Source: Epiperipatus broadwayi (taxonomy: Eukaryota > Onychophora > Udeonychophora > Euonychophora > Peripatidae). From it: a stretch of 64,000 bases of DNA. A program made the translations under genes and the position numbers. Location of the stretch: assembly GCA_028023455.1 (NCBI GenBank), contig JAQFVV010000001.1, forward strand, positions 26,025,426-26,089,425, read 5' to 3'. This document shows positions 22,006 to 34,330 of this stretch, one piece after another. Numbering within the stretch: position 1 is the stretch's first letter; each line of letters opens with the position of its first letter. A model generated the notes under the pieces. It was not told where the DNA came from. It was given only the letters and a program-made list of their open reading frames with translations, and made no database searches.

Positions 22006-22867
22006 ATTTTTAATTTTTTCTTTCAAAAGTTTTCATATTATTTTTTGAATAATCCTGTAAAATTTCTAGAAAATAAGATAATTTTTTTAACTATCTGTTT
22101 TTATAATATTTAGAAAAATTTCTCTGCCACCATCCACAGCCATGAAAACATTACTGTTCCCCTCCCCTTCTCAGTGTGGTTCTGATATTATATAAGTAAT
22201 TGTATTTTTTATTTACTTATAAAAATATTAACTGCAGCCAGAGTATGATTCTTTGGAAGTGAGCTCCATCTTGCATAATCAAAAGAAAAGATTCTGACTT
22301 GTCTCCATTATTCTTTTTGAAGTACAATAGTTGTAAAAGCTTATTAAGTTTTAGACTTCTTTACCTATATTCAAATCAACTTTAACTGGCATTTCAACAA
22401 TTTGTTAAAAATAATTATTGTTTGTTTGAAAACATATTGAAAATCTCTCATACATAAACTTACTTACATTTTCTATTAACAAAGTTACATTTCTTCAATA
22501 ATAAAATATTTACACTGCTATTTAATTTTTGCATCATGTTATTCCATTATTAATAATTATAATTTATTATGTATAATCTAATATTTTAAATTATCATACC
22601 TACATTGTGAATTGTTATAATTTTTATATTTCATTAGGACCACCAACTAAGTCAATATTAAATAACATGGTTGATTTAACTTATTTGCTAAAATAATTCT
22701 TTGTTTTAATTCAGAACTTCTCACACAAATGACTTGTTTAAATTTTCTACTGACAGAAATAGTTCCACTTGTTTACATTCAATAATAAAATATTTACACA
22801 ATTATATGATTTTATTTTTAATGCTTATTAAAATGTAATTCCAAGTGATTAAAATATTTCTCAAAAC
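22006..22867. other. AT-rich stretch, no gene seen
   Basis: No ORF or strong repeat. AATAATAAAATATTTACAC recurs at about 22497 and 22782, possibly a weak old repeat. Confidence 0.4.
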
Positions 22868-23115
22868 AATTGTAATTCAATGTAAATAATATATACAATA
22901 TACATACTGAGGAAAGCTTGATTAATAATTTAAAAATAAAAATGCTAATTACATCACCATAGTATAGTGAGCATGCTTTCAACTAATTATAAATAATAGT
23001 TATTGTCAAAAGCATGCTCAGCATCCTATGTTGATGTAATTATCATTTTCATATTTAAATTATTAAACAAACTTTTCTCAGTATAAGTGTTGTATGTATT
23101 ATTTACATTGAATTA
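22868..23115. repeat. Fold-back element with arms of about 100 bp
   Basis: AATTCAATGTAAATAATA...CTGAGGAAAGCTTGATTAATAATTTAAA...GTGAGCATGCTTT is mirrored by AAAAGCATGCTCAGCAT...TTTAAATTATTAAACAAACTTTTCTCAG...TATTATTTACATTGAATT. Arms match with scattered mismatches round a 30-nt centre near 22990. A related fragment (AAGCTTGTTTAAT...GAACATGCTTTCTACTAA) lies at 39480-39535. Confidence 0.75.
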
Positions 23116-23866
23116 ATGCTTATTAATGTCTAAGTTGTATTATTTATTACTTTATTCTATAGTGAGACAATAAGAGATTTAGCCAGGAATTATTTAAGAG
23201 AGGAAATTTTAAATTTTCATTTTTAGATTGTTTATTCAATACATTTTTAAAATCCATTAACATTTATTCGTAGGTTATGTTGGATAACTATTTTTTAAAA
23301 AAATCAAACAACCTGTTTGTTCCACTAGATACATTTTTTAGACTTTGTCAATAGTGCAGTCATTTAGGGGGTTTGCTATAAAAAATGTTGCATTAAATAA
23401 TATCATTAACATGAAATTTATTAAGAATTAAATATTTGGGTATGCAAAGAGCTGTTTAGTAAAATGTGTAAAAATATAATACAACATAAAAAAAGATATC
23501 ATTATTAAAAATGGAAAAAGCTACTTAGTAAAATGTGCAAAAAGATAATACGACATAATAAAAAAATGAAATATAATGCTGTTAGTAAAAAAAAGTTTAT
23601 ACAAGACAGTATCAGAATTGATCCTATAAACTCACATTTCAGAATCAGCTATTCTACCACTGGTGTAAACTGAATGAAACATACAGACTATGTAAAATAT
23701 CATTGATAAACACAATTTCCTCACATGCAGAATTACTGTAATTATGAGACAATATTTTTAAAATGTTTTGTTTTTGAATAAATTATTAATAGTAATCTGT
23801 TACTTTATATATAAATTAAGATATTTAAATAAAAGTGTTTGGGAAATCTCATTTTTTTTATTTAAT
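23116..23866. other. AT-rich stretch with a small duplication
   Basis: A block near 23447 (TTTAGTAAAATGTGTAAAAATATAATACAACATAA) is repeated at about 23516 with few changes. Otherwise nothing recognisable. Confidence 0.45.
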
Positions 23867-24275
23867 GACAAAAAGGCATTAGCCTGTTCACCTTGTGCAA
23901 TGGTAAAGTATATATGAAGTATATTTCAATGCTTTAGCAATAGTTACAACTTGTCTACATAGAAAAGTATTCCTCTTATATTTAAATAAGAAATATTTAC
24001 AATCAAAACATGTTCTAGCAATAATGTGATTTAGAAATCTAAACGTTTACATAGATGTTTTATTAATTATCATGACAAAATGGTATTGGCATGTTTGGTT
24101 TAGCACAATGATAAGAATACATATGTAGTATTTTTCAAACTTTCAGCAATTGTCAAAATAAATTTAAGTAAAGAAGTGTTTCTCTCATATTTAAATAAAA
24201 AATATTTACACTAAGAAAATATTTCTAACAATGACATGATTCAAAAATGTAAACTTTTTCATTTACATATAAATT
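23867..24275 (+). repeat. Two diverged tandem repeats of about 207 bp
   Basis: GACAAAAAGGCATTAGCCTGTT (23867) and GACAAAATGGTATTGGCATGTT (24074) start copies that align through AGCAAT...CTCTTATATTTAAATAA...ATATTTACA. No coding potential. Confidence 0.65.
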
Positions 24276-24354
24276 TTATTATTTTGTATATTGATGCCAA
24301 CATGATAAGGCATCTGTGATCCACACAATCTGCATACATGGATGTGATGACTTT

Positions 24355-24411
24355 GCATATATATATATATATTGATTTGATTTGTATATATATATATATC
24401 ATATATATATG

Positions 24412-24458
<47 letters not shown>
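24355..24458. repeat. (AT)n microsatellite cluster
   Basis: Three AT runs, the longest at about 24415-24458. The Tyr/Ile ORFs over it are artefacts. Confidence 0.95.
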
Positions 24459-24462
<4 letters not shown>

Positions 24463-25100
24463 CTGCCATTTGAACATACATATCAAATAGGATTTCCCAG
24501 GTCTAATATTCTATACTCAAATACTTCTAAATAAATGAAGATTAATATTAAATGTCAATATTATTTTTGTGTTTCATATGCCCCTTAAGGCTTATCAAAT
24601 TATAATGAAAGTTGAAGTATTCTAGCCCCTAATTGACATTTTTACCTACAGGGATTGATTTTTTGGGAAATAATATCTGTTAATGATTCACTCCATTGCT
24701 TTGCTGCCTTCTGTTTTTTAATTCTATAGAGATCTTTAAAAAAAAATTCTTATTTTTACAACTGTTTTTTAATCAGTCTTACCCCAAACCTGGGTCAACA
24801 TATTGGTCCCAGTGATTCATGTTTTTGTAGTGGTTGTATTTTTGTCTATTCTGTAGATTGTTCTTTCTGTTTTATTTCTATTTTATTTATTTCTATATAT
24901 TTTCAACATATATACATAGAAATATGCACTGATAAAAACAAAAACTTGAAAATTCATTGATTTAAATATGAAAATAAAGAAAGAAATTACATAGTATTAG
25001 GGGTATAAATAAAATAATCAATTATTTATATTTAACATAATATATACAAAGCAAACATTTGAGGTAAAAAAGGTAAAAAATTAATTTCTAAATAAGGTAC
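24459..25100. other. AT-rich stretch, no gene seen
   Basis: No repeat or coding signal recognised. Confidence 0.4.
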
Positions 25101-25798
25101 TTATAACGTAATCAGGCTTGGCCACTTGATGGCATTCTGGCTCACCAAACACCTAACAAATGCTGTTTAACAAGGCCTGACTTACGGCTATAAAAACATC
25201 TATGTTTGTCTTAGCCATTAGAAGGCCGTTTATGATGCGTAATGCAGAAATAATATGGCCTATTTCTGCTTCGCGACAGTTATTGTGAATCCACACACTT
25301 ATCTTTCATTTACAGTTTGATATATATGTGTATTTAGTTGGATTAGTCAAATTTTTACAATATACGTTACACAATATTTGTATTTATAATTTATTTAATA
25401 AACATGAATTTATAATAATTTTCTAAATGGCCACACCCTTGTTTAGAGAATGTGCAAGGTGTAAAAGCTTGCCAAGGGTAGGTAAAAAAGAATTCGGCTG
25501 ATATCACATGTGAAATCTCGTTTTCACGTGAAATACCATGTAGTTGATCAAATGGATGGCGATCAACTTTTTCCGCAGTTGCTGACAACAGAAGCCAAGT
25601 ATTTCTGCTGTCCAATAAATATATATATGATTTTTTGTAAATTTCATAGAAAGCACATATTATAAACATGTTTAATAAGTAAATAAGACATTTATATGTG
25701 TTTGTTGTTGTTTAAAAAAGTTTGAGTTTCTTTCTTTTGTTAGGCTACGGTTACGATTTTGATATCTTTTATTTTAGCACTACAAACAACAGAACACT

Positions 25799-25896
25799 AG
25801 CCCTAAACCTAACCCTAAACTATTCCTAAACCTAACCTTAAACTAACCCTAACTAACCCTAAAACTAAACCTCTAAAACTAACCCTAACCCTACAC
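25799..25896. repeat. Imperfect telomere-like CCCTAA array
   Basis: About 95 bp of mixed CCCTAA, CCTAAA and CTAAC units with interruptions. On the minus strand it reads as TTAGGG-type repeats. It lies inside the DNA transposon, so it may be element sequence and not a relic of a telomere. Confidence 0.75.
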
Positions 25897-25916
25897 AGTT
25901 GTTTTGTTATATAGAA

Positions 25917-26190
25917 AGCAATAATTAAGCAAAAGACATCGCAGAGTAGCAGCTTTGTCCAAAAACAGTGATTTAAAAATTTAAAAAAAGGTTGTCGTTT
26001 ACCAATAATTAAGCGAAAAACATTGCTAAATAGACATTGCAGAGTAGCAGCTTTGTCCAAAAACAGTGATTTAAAAATAAAAAAAGGTTGTCGTTTACCA
26101 ATAATTAAGCGAAAGACATCACTAAATAAACATCGCAGAGTAGCAGCTTTGTCCAAAAACAGCAATTTAAAAATAATAAAAAAAGTTGTC
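25917..26190. repeat. Three tandem units of about 85-100 bp in the transposon
   Basis: The block CAGAGTAGCAGCTTTGTCCA AAAACAG followed by AAAAGGTTGTCGTTTACCAA recurs three times (near 25941, 26040, 26136). A 125-codon minus-strand ORF across it is only the translation of the repeat. Confidence 0.9.
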
Positions 26191-26393
26191 ATTTACTAAA
26201 TACAAAATTAAAATTAAACAACTTTTTTAATAAAAAGGCATGAAAAAAAAGTTAAAGCAATCAATAAATTAATAACCAAAAAAAAAAAAAACAGCAATTC
26301 GATTTAAAAATATAACGCGGCCCCGAACATTGTATTGTATTGTTTTTGACTGCCAACAACGCCATCAAGTGGCCAAGCCCGATTACATTATAA

Positions 26394-27340
26394 TTACCCT
26401 AAATAATATTAATAGTTACATAAATTTATAAAAAATAGAAATAATAGTTTTAATTCTCTAATTGTATAATTTGTTTATAAAGTCATATGATATTTAAGCA
26501 CCAGAAGGGAAAATATCTTCAATTAAAAACTTTTAATTCACATGTCCACCACAACTATTATTTTTTTCTTAATTAATAGCAGTAATTCATTCGATTTCAG
26601 AATCATATATTATGAGTTTGCATCCAAATCCCTAGAAAATTATCTGTTATTTAATATCCTAAAAATTTAAACAAAATTAACTTATTTATAAAACTATATG
26701 CCTATAACTTTATCAGCAAAGTTTATATTTTAGTTATCTTAGTTTTATGAAACCTATTTAAGCACTTTTAATCCTTTGCAAAGAGGATAAATAAGTATAA
26801 AGAATTTCATTAATCTCTTGGCTTAAATTTCAGATTTGGCTTATAAATAATTATTTATTCTATTACTTTTTTTCGGAGCCAATTAATAACAAGCTTGAGT
26901 AATCAATCGACCCCTAGATGATATTTTTAATGAAACCTCAAGTAATTTTTGGCTATTAGGTGCCAATAACTTGATAGTATAACAAATAAAGATAGCTGCT
27001 GGATATTTATGTGCAAATCTATTGCTTCTAATTAGGGCAGACCAAAAAACAAAAACAAGCCTAAAATATGGATGGCACTCCATTGTAGTATTCAGTGATT
27101 GCTCTGTAGTTGAGTAATAATGTAAATTTCTACTAATAAAAATGTTGAAAGGAAGCTGAGTTTGTGTGATGCTTTTGTTTGGTACATATAACCTTTGCAA
27201 AATATGCTTTCAATTTGCATGTAATTAGGGTGATTAAAATATATAATTATTAGGATATTTAAATCTCAGACCATTATTTTAAAAAGTAAGATAATTTTTG
27301 GGTATGTGCAATTCAAACAAATATTCATTGTAAATGGAGT
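26394..27340. other. AT-rich stretch, no gene seen
   Basis: A 105-codon minus-strand ORF (26883-27200) has no motif I recognise and no supporting context; probably chance. Confidence 0.4.
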
Positions 27341-27344
27341 TCAC

Positions 27345-28190
27345 TACTAAAATCAATTGACTATTCAAATTTACAATAGATAATGTAATAAACTAATAAT
27401 CAGCTTTATGGATTCTCATTTTCTAATACAATCCACCTATTTTCTCAACCCAAACATTTAAATATGGGAAAATCTTAAGTACTGGAAATGAGAGCATGAA
27501 GATATTAAACAATCACTTTAAATTGCTTTTACTATGTCTGAATGAATCACGCCTGTGAAATTTACTAGAATTTACGATACATCATTCTTAAATGAAATTG
27601 TTTAATATTTTTATGCTCTCTTTCCAGTACTTAAGATTTGCTCATACTTCAACATTTGGGTTGAAAGAATAGGTGGATTCATTCTATTCTTTCACAAAGA
27701 CTTTATCTTGTATTGGAAAATGAGCGTATTCATTTATTGTTAAGATCCACAAAGCGCATGTGCATTAGCTTAAAAAGCTGATTATTAGTTTATTACAATT
27801 CAGAAACATCGTGCTATATAAAATAAGTATCTCATTTACATATGTCTAATTTCATTTAAGAATGTTGTAAATTTTAGTAAATTTTGCAGGTGTCATTTAT
27901 TCAGATATAATAAAAGTAATTTAAAGTGATTGTTTAATATCTTCATGCTCTCATTTCCAGTACTTAAGATTTGCCCATACTTAAATGTTTAGGTTGAAAG
28001 AATTGGTGCATTCATTCTATTCTTTCACAAAGACTTTATCTTGTATTGGAAAATGAGAATATTCATTTATTGTTAAGATCCACAAAGCGCATGTGCATTA
28101 GCTTAAAAAGCTGATTATTAGTTTATTACAATTCAGAAACATCGCGCTATATAAAATATATATCTCATTTAAATAGATAATGTAGTGGAA
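27345..28190. repeat. Complex fold-back: two direct copies and one inverted copy of a 230-bp unit
   Basis: A unit with TCCAGTACTTAAGATTTGC...GACTTTATCTTGTATTGGAAAATGAG...AAAAAGCTGATTATTAG occurs directly at about 27605-27835 and 27935-28165. Its inverse, with AAATCTTAAGTACTGGAAAT and ACTAATAATCAGCTTTATGGATTCTCATT, occupies about 27380-27600, with an internal deletion. The two direct copies are very similar, so the second looks recent. No coding sequence. Confidence 0.8.
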
Positions 28191-28394
28191 GGGTAATAGA
28201 ATCCATTATAGATTAAATGTAGATGTCAAAAATAATTAAAAATAGTCATTAATAGTCTCATATTTTTGCATGTATAAAGAATTTGAGTGCTATCTATTCT
28301 AGATATAAAATAATATTTTTAAAAAATATGTTATGACTTAATTTACCTCCAAGCAATGAATGGGCCAGATTTGGTACTCACCACCAATAATCAA

Positions 28395-28530
28395 TAAATG
28401 AATGAACAGATGAATTAACCAATGACAGAAATAAGTCAAAAAGTAAAAATATTTGCTAAATCTGCAAGCTCACATTTAAAAAAGCAATATGACTATAAAA
28501 TGGCAGTATTTTGCAGGCAAGAAGTCTCAA
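28395..28530 (+). repeat. Weak direct repeat, left of integrase relic
   Basis: AATGAATGAACAGATGAATTAACCAATGACAGAAATAAG resembles AATGAATGGACAGATAAAAT AACCAATACCAGAAATAG at 29612-29660, the other side of the integrase relic, and similarity continues for about 100 bp. It could be a duplicated part of the decayed element. Confidence 0.5.
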
Positions 28531-28639
28531 TTGAAAATAGTTGCATTATCTGGAAATCAAAAATTGTGATTCCAGCTGCCTGATATCATGTTCTTAAGAT
28601 TTTATACAATAGAAATCCAGGGATTGTCAGAATTAAAAT

Positions 28640-29480
28640 GTTAGCTAGATCTTAGGTCTGGTTACCTATTTTGCTCTCTAATATTGAGGCTAAAGTCCAT
28701 CATTTCTTGCATTGTAAGATGAACCAAAACATGCCAGCAAAAAATAAATAAATACTTGAGGATCCCTGGATCAGAATTCATGTTGTCCATAATAGCCCAT
28801 GGATGAGGAAAATTTTTACTAATAGTTGTTGATGCATATTTAAAGTGACTGGAGATTGTGTGTGGAATTATTATCATTCCCATCCACAGCAGCTACTTAG
28901 GCTCTTAGGAAGCTATTCATTATCCATGGCCTGCCTAAAGTTATAGTGTTAAACAATGGTATAACCTTCACACCAGATCTATTTAAATAATTTTGTACCA
29001 ATAATAGTATTTAACTAGTGTGAGCCCATTATTCCACCTTGATGACAATGGTCAAGCTGGGAAATTAGTGCAAGAAAAGGATTTTGAAAAAAAAAAACTA
29101 ATGCTATTGGTGCAACATTTTACACCACGAACTATCACTGAAAAAATGCCAGCTGAACTATTCATCAACAGGGCTCTGAGAACTAGTATGCCAGTTCTTA
29201 GGCCTAATTGATGTAATAAAAAAAATTGAATATAAAAGTATTAAGGTGCAGATATACACCCAAGTTCTATGTTGGATGTATGGTGTAACCACAGATGGGT
29301 TCCAGAAATTGTGATTAGAACAAAAGGATTGCAGACAGTGATTGTTCAAATTGGTGATGGATAACAGCATGACAGGCTTTGTGTTAATGTTGAACTATGG
29401 GTCACCATTCACAAGTGAAGGCTACAATTGAGAATACACCCAACATACAAATAAAACATCATAACTGCTAATGAAGACAT
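28640..29480 (+). pseudogene. Decayed Gypsy integrase
   Basis: Plus-strand fragments follow the integrase core: FLLIVVDAYLK-stop-LEIV (about 28810-28860) for the first catalytic Asp block, HGLPKVIVLNNG with ITFTPDLFK (about 28925-28990) for the second, where the usual SDNG Asp is Asn, then DDNGQAGKLVQ, KMPAELFINRALRTSMPVL (29040-29205) for the C-terminal side of the core, and WVPEIVIRTKG...VQIGDG (about 29290-29360) for a GPY/F-like C-terminal domain. Integrase would insert the cDNA of the element. Stops and frameshifts show it is long dead. No adjacent RT. Possibly the same family as the gag-protease relic at 0.2-1.3 kb. Confidence 0.65.
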
Positions 29481-29489
29481 TGTACATGA

Positions 29490-30425
29490 CAGTAATAGAA
29501 CCATATCTGAAGAACAGAAAGTGATAACGGCATCCTCTCAAGTGTTTTGTCATTACATTCTTCATGGATAATTTTAAGTACATGCCTAGATTTAGAATGT
29601 ATCACAACTAACTTATGAATGAATGGACAGATAAAATAACCAATACCAGAAATAGATCAAAAGCTGCAAGCTCCAAAGGGAAAGTGAACTAGAAATAAAA
29701 TGGCATCCTTTTGGAAGTTGAGACAATAATAAAATAATTGTCAAGCTAAATGGTACTTTGCATATTGTTCACAATATTGATAAGCAATGAGTAAAATTCA
29801 TATTCTAATGGAAACTCTCTAGAATTTAAACCTAACACAAAGCAAACTATTATGATATTTTTGGATGTTGTAGGCAGTCTGCTAAAATACTAAACCTGAC
29901 CTGAGGCCAGTTGACATAATATAGCTGTAATTGCTAAGCACTATATCACTTGATTGTAATATATGTAAATGCATTTGTACATAAGTTGAGTAAATATTAA
30001 ACCATATTGCGTGGATCCATGTTTACTCCAAATAACATAAACACAACAGAAATATTAAAATGTTCAAATAATACAATTGTTAATAATTAAAAATAGCATT
30101 ATTTATTCCCTGGAAAACATAAGCCTCTGGCATACATAAAATCAGAGGAAATATTGATATGTCTAGAAAATTAATTATCATTGTAAACATTAAAGTAAAA
30201 TAATTTTATTACTAAACATTTTATCAAAAATATACTTACACTGACATTTTAATGGCAATAACCCAATATGAAAAAAAATCCATATATTAAGTTTTTTTCC
30301 TATAGGAACAAATAAACCTCCTCCAGGAATAATCAAAGGATCAAATGTACTGAAAAAATAATAAAAAAATCAATGCACATATTGTTACTTATTATTTTAA
30401 TTTATTTAATTCAAATATAATATAA
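29490..30425. other. AT-rich stretch, no gene seen
   Basis: It includes the right partner (29612-29720) of the repeat at 28395. Nothing else recognised. Confidence 0.4.
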
Positions 30426-31123
30426 ACTATAATTTTACTATCATTTACTTTCTTTATTACTTTTACAATGCTTTATATAATTATAACATACTATTGACAG
30501 TTTTGATTGCCCCAACAATTTTTTTCCACAACTATAACATACACCCTAAGCTAAAGCTAAAAAAAAAAACTATAACAAACACAAATACATGAATATAAAT
30601 ATACATGAACATATAATTTTAAATTATATATATATATTCTATTTTATAATTAATATTCATATACCTACTTATCTCTTTATATACCTCTCTATATATAATT
30701 TTAATCTCTTTATATATAACACATTTAAACCTTTTTATATTTTATATTTATCAATTAATAGTTTTTATAATCATTTTTTTATTTCATTTCTTTCTTTCTT
30801 TTTTTAATATTTAACTCTAACATTATATATTTATATTTTACTTTATTATTCATTATGTTAACAATTAATATTTTTAATTTTCTTTAACTTATAATATTAT
30901 TTCTTTTTATATTTTTAGTACTAATTATTTTAAACTATTTATTTTTTATCATATTTTATACCTATCTTCTACTTATATTTTCAAAACTTAAATGTTGACT
31001 ATTCAAACTTTTAAATGTGATGTGATACACTGTGACTTCTCCTTAAACAAAGTCAGGAATCTCTCAACAACTATGCCTAGAGAAACCTGCTAGCAACTTT
31101 ATTTTTCCTTTCCATTTCCCACC

Positions 31124-32382
31124 CTAAGTTTTCCCATAATCTGCTCCATCCCATTTCCACAACATAACATTTGTCAACTCTAAGGCCTTTATATCTAAAT
31201 CCTCCTTATCTTTTCCCAAACACAGCATAAAACCCAATAATGCACTTTCTGTATAATCACTTTGTTCATATTTATTTTTCCATAACTTCATTATTTGTAC
31301 CTTTACTACTTTCAAGCATGTACATTCAATTAACAAATGCCTAATATTTTCTATGTCTTTCTTACACAATTTGCAGACTAAATCACCCATATTTTTCCAT
31401 TTACATGTATATTCTCTTGTTGCTAAAGGTCCCATCTGAGTCTTAAACAATAAACTACTTTCTTTGCTATTATCATAAATTAACTCACACCCAATATTCT
31501 GTTTACTTCTATATATATTTAAACTCTTTTTACTCTCCATACTAGTTCTCTGTCTCTCTAACTCCCGATTCTTTATTAATGCATATATTTTTTATCCCAT
31601 TTCTTACCACTATAACACTCAACAATCCTCCTAACACAATCATCCCACCTTTTGCACAAGTATACTGATATAAATTCTTTATCCAAATCTTTTGCATACC
31701 GCATTACCTTTCTCATCCATCTTGTTGCCTGCCCTTTACTTGTAACCCAATTAAATACTATTTTAGCTATTCTTTTATTATCCATAAACTGCAACCTACC
31801 AAACATTTTCATTTTACTTTTTGTATCTCTCATATAAAAATATGACCATCCCATTTCTCCTTGAATTGTCCCCCTTGCTGTCCACATATCTGCATCCAAT
31901 CCAGGTCTTCCTACTTCATTTTGTACTTTTTCTAAATAATCTAGTACCTCTTTACTAACACATAACACATCATTACCATATGTTAACCCTGCTACGGCAA
32001 CTCTCTTCCATACAATTCTAGCTACATCATATTTATTATATGAAAACACTGTTAATTTCTTTATCAATCCCTTTGCTACATTTATCAATTTTTTCTCCCA
32101 TCCATCCAAACAATTTTTATGATTACTTACGGTGATTCCCAAATAACTATGTGTATTCATCACACTTAACTTTATATCCTCCCCCAATAAAAATTCTACA
32201 TCTTCTCTTTCCCCAGTATTAACCATCATTATATTTGATTTTTCTTCACTAAATTTAATCCCCATCTCTTTACCCACCCTTGCACATATCTTCAGCATAA
32301 TTTCCATATCTTCTCTTCTTTCTACACACAAAAAGACATTATCTGCAAAAAAGACCTGACAAAGTATATACTCCCTTACCAC
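31124..32382 (-). pseudogene. LINE ORF2: RT thumb and C-terminal CCHC domain
   Basis: The frame 32382-31576 (268 aa) carries FFADNVFLC, KFSEEKSNIMMVN and HSYLGITVS, RT motifs C to E, then the thumb/connection. The frame 31540-31124 ends with CKLCKKDIENIRHLLIECTC, a CX2C...HX4C knuckle found at the end of many LINE ORF2 proteins. A stop/frameshift at about 31545-31575 separates them. The 3' UTR runs to 31016. Confidence 0.75.
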
Positions 32383-33125
32383 CTATTAATGGTATCTCTA
32401 TCCCTTCCATTTCATTCAAATACAACAAACATAAAATAGGTGACATAGGGCATCCTTGCCTCAGTCCCACCCAATTTTTAACTTTAACTGATTCTATATT
32501 CCCTAATTGATACAAATAGTAATTATTTTCATATAAATTTTTTAATAATATCCACTAAAGCTTCATCCATTTCCAAATTTGCTAAACTTACCCATAATTT
32601 ATTTCTATTTCCTCTATCATATGCCTTCTCTATATCTATAAAACTCATATATAACTGTCTACCTGAATTTCTACTCATATCCATAAATTGTGCAACTGCA
32701 AATAAACTATCTCATATACACCTATCTGCTCTAAAACCTCCTTGCATTTCCCCCATTACATTATTCCCTTCCATCCATTTTGCAGCTCTTCCGGCCACCA
32801 TATATGTGCCAACTTTATATAAAACTGATGTTACTGCTATTGGTCTATAATTGTTTAACTTTCTATGATTCTTACCCTTTCCTTTAAATAATAATCTTGC
32901 TCTTATATTACTCCAACTACCCAGAAAAACTCTCTTCTGTGCCATCTTATTAAAACAGGATAATAGCTTTACTTTTGCCCTATATCCTAAATTCATTACT
33001 ATCTCTGCTGCCCATCCATCTAAACCTCTTGCCTTTCCACTTTTCAATTTCTTCCCTACCTCATTCAGTTCATTTTTTGTGAATCTAATATTCCCATTAA
33101 TATATGTTTTCATGTTTTCTATCAC
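32383..33125 (-). pseudogene. LINE ORF2: reverse transcriptase fingers and palm
   Basis: The minus frame 33125-32712 contains GKARGLDGWAAEIV, LLFKGKGKNHRKLNNYRPIA and MQGGFRADRCI, the RT blocks before motif A. Frames then shift: motif A (FIDIEKAYDRGNRNK-like, about 32655-32610) and the SPILC motif B region (about 32450) are readable in other frames. The YXDD equivalent, at the start of the next open frame (32382 on), is FADN, with the second catalytic Asp replaced by Asn. Confidence 0.7.
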
Positions 33126-33337
33126 TCTGTCCTTTACATCTAATATCTTTTATATATCCATTACATATCTACTTAAGATTCTCTCTAAGTCTTCTCTAGA
33201 GCTATACTCTATTCCCTCATCATCTAGTAATACAAACTTTCTCTTCCCTATATTTCTCCTTTTAATGTAATTCCAAATTTTTTTACACTCATCTCTTCCA
33301 CTTTTATTAATATCCTCCAACAATTTACTATTGAATC

Positions 33338-33502
33338 TCTCTCTCCCTCCCTCCCTCCCTCTCCCTCCCTCCCTCTCCCTCCCTCCCCCTCCCTCTCCCT
33401 CTCTCCCCCTCTCCCTTTCTCCCTCTCTCTCTCTCCCTCTCTCTCCCCCTCTCTCTCCCTCTCTCCCTCTCTCCCCCTCCCTCTCCCTCTCTCTCTCTCT
33501 AT
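33338..33502. repeat. Pyrimidine (CCCTCT)n low-complexity tract inside LINE
   Basis: About 165 bp of CTCCCTCC/CTCTCT on the plus strand. It sits between the endonuclease and RT parts and makes a spurious Gly/Arg/Glu ORF on the minus strand (33248-33511). A pure purine/pyrimidine mirror tract such as this can form triplex DNA. Confidence 0.95.
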
Positions 33503-33718
33503 TTTAGCCAACTTTTTTTTCTAAGTACTTTTCCCATTTAGCATTAATATCTTTTTCACTTTCTTGTTCTTAATAGCACACTTATATTCTCTGCGTGCTT
33601 CTTTTCTTTCTTTTGCACTTTTACTAATTCTCATTTTTTATTACTTTTATTCTTATGAATATTCTTACCTAACACACTATTTGCCACTTTTTCTATTTCA
33701 TCACATCAGTTCTTATAC

Positions 33719-34330
33719 TCATCCCCAACCAACTCTTCCATATTGTATTTTATATTCTTCCAACTTATTTATATCATTCACTCTCCATCCACATCTTTCA
33801 CTATTATTTCTACTTTTATTTCTATTCTCTATCACATTGCTAACCATTTCTATTACAATAAAATTATGATCACTAGTACATACTTTCTCTTCATTATCAA
33901 ACACCTTAATTTTCCATACTTTATTTATTCCCTCTTTCTTTACCAATACATAATCTATTGTGTGAAATATATTATTTCTAGACCATGTGTATTGTCCCTC
34001 ATAAATATTTGATAAATTTCCAATGCTCAAATTCATCTCTGACAAAATTTCTTCAAAAGCCATCCATTTTTATTATCTACATCATCAATTTCTTCAATAT
34101 GTCCATTTATATTTTCTATAACCATTACTCTCTTCCCCTTTTTTAAAAACTCTGTATATCCTTAACTAGACATTTATATGTGTTACTGTTCTACTCCATT
34201 ATAGTTTGACTATCTCCAGTGGCTATATAAACTATAGCTACCATCCATTCTTGTTTTATTTCAATACCACAAGTATTGACATTTAACAATATTTAAATAT
34301 TTTTTTGATATAACACCTTTGCCACTACCC
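33719..34330 (-). pseudogene. LINE ORF2: APE endonuclease C-terminal half
   Basis: The minus frame 34063-33719 reads YTWSRNNIFHTIDYVLVKKE and TSDHNFIVIE, the TW...hIDYhhh and SDH catalytic blocks of LINE endonucleases that nick the target. Upstream (34330-34070) other frames match the VAIVYIATGD segment of the 21.9-kb copy. Frame breaks separate it from RT. Confidence 0.75.

Larger units (their letters stand above)
25107..26387. mobile_element. Non-autonomous DNA transposon with 27-bp terminal inverted repeats
   Basis: The left end CGTAATCAGGCTTGGCCACT (25107 on, TIR to 25133) and the inverse of 26361-26387 agree over 27 bp with two mismatches, both ending TTGATGGC. TTATAA flanks both ends (25101-25106 and 26388-26393), a likely 6-bp target duplication. 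The interior is 1.28 kb and lacks a transposase; it holds telomere-like repeats (25799-25896) and a three-unit tandem repeat (25917-26190). Superfamily not recognised: the 6-bp TTATAA duplication argues against Mariner (TA), piggyBac (TTAA) and typical hAT (8 bp). Confidence 0.8.

Noticed and set aside
24259-24486. Tyr/Ile-rich ORFs
   Set aside because: Artefacts of (AT)n repeats.
25799-25896. Chromosome end or interstitial telomere
   Set aside because: Short, imperfect and located inside a transposon with intact ends.
25815-26192. 125-codon ORF with repeated LFLDKAATL blocks
   Set aside because: The repeats reflect the tandem DNA repeat in the transposon; no known domain and no start context.
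33248-33511. Gly/Arg/Glu-rich ORF on the minus strand
   Set aside because: Translation of the pyrimidine low-complexity tract inside the LINE.
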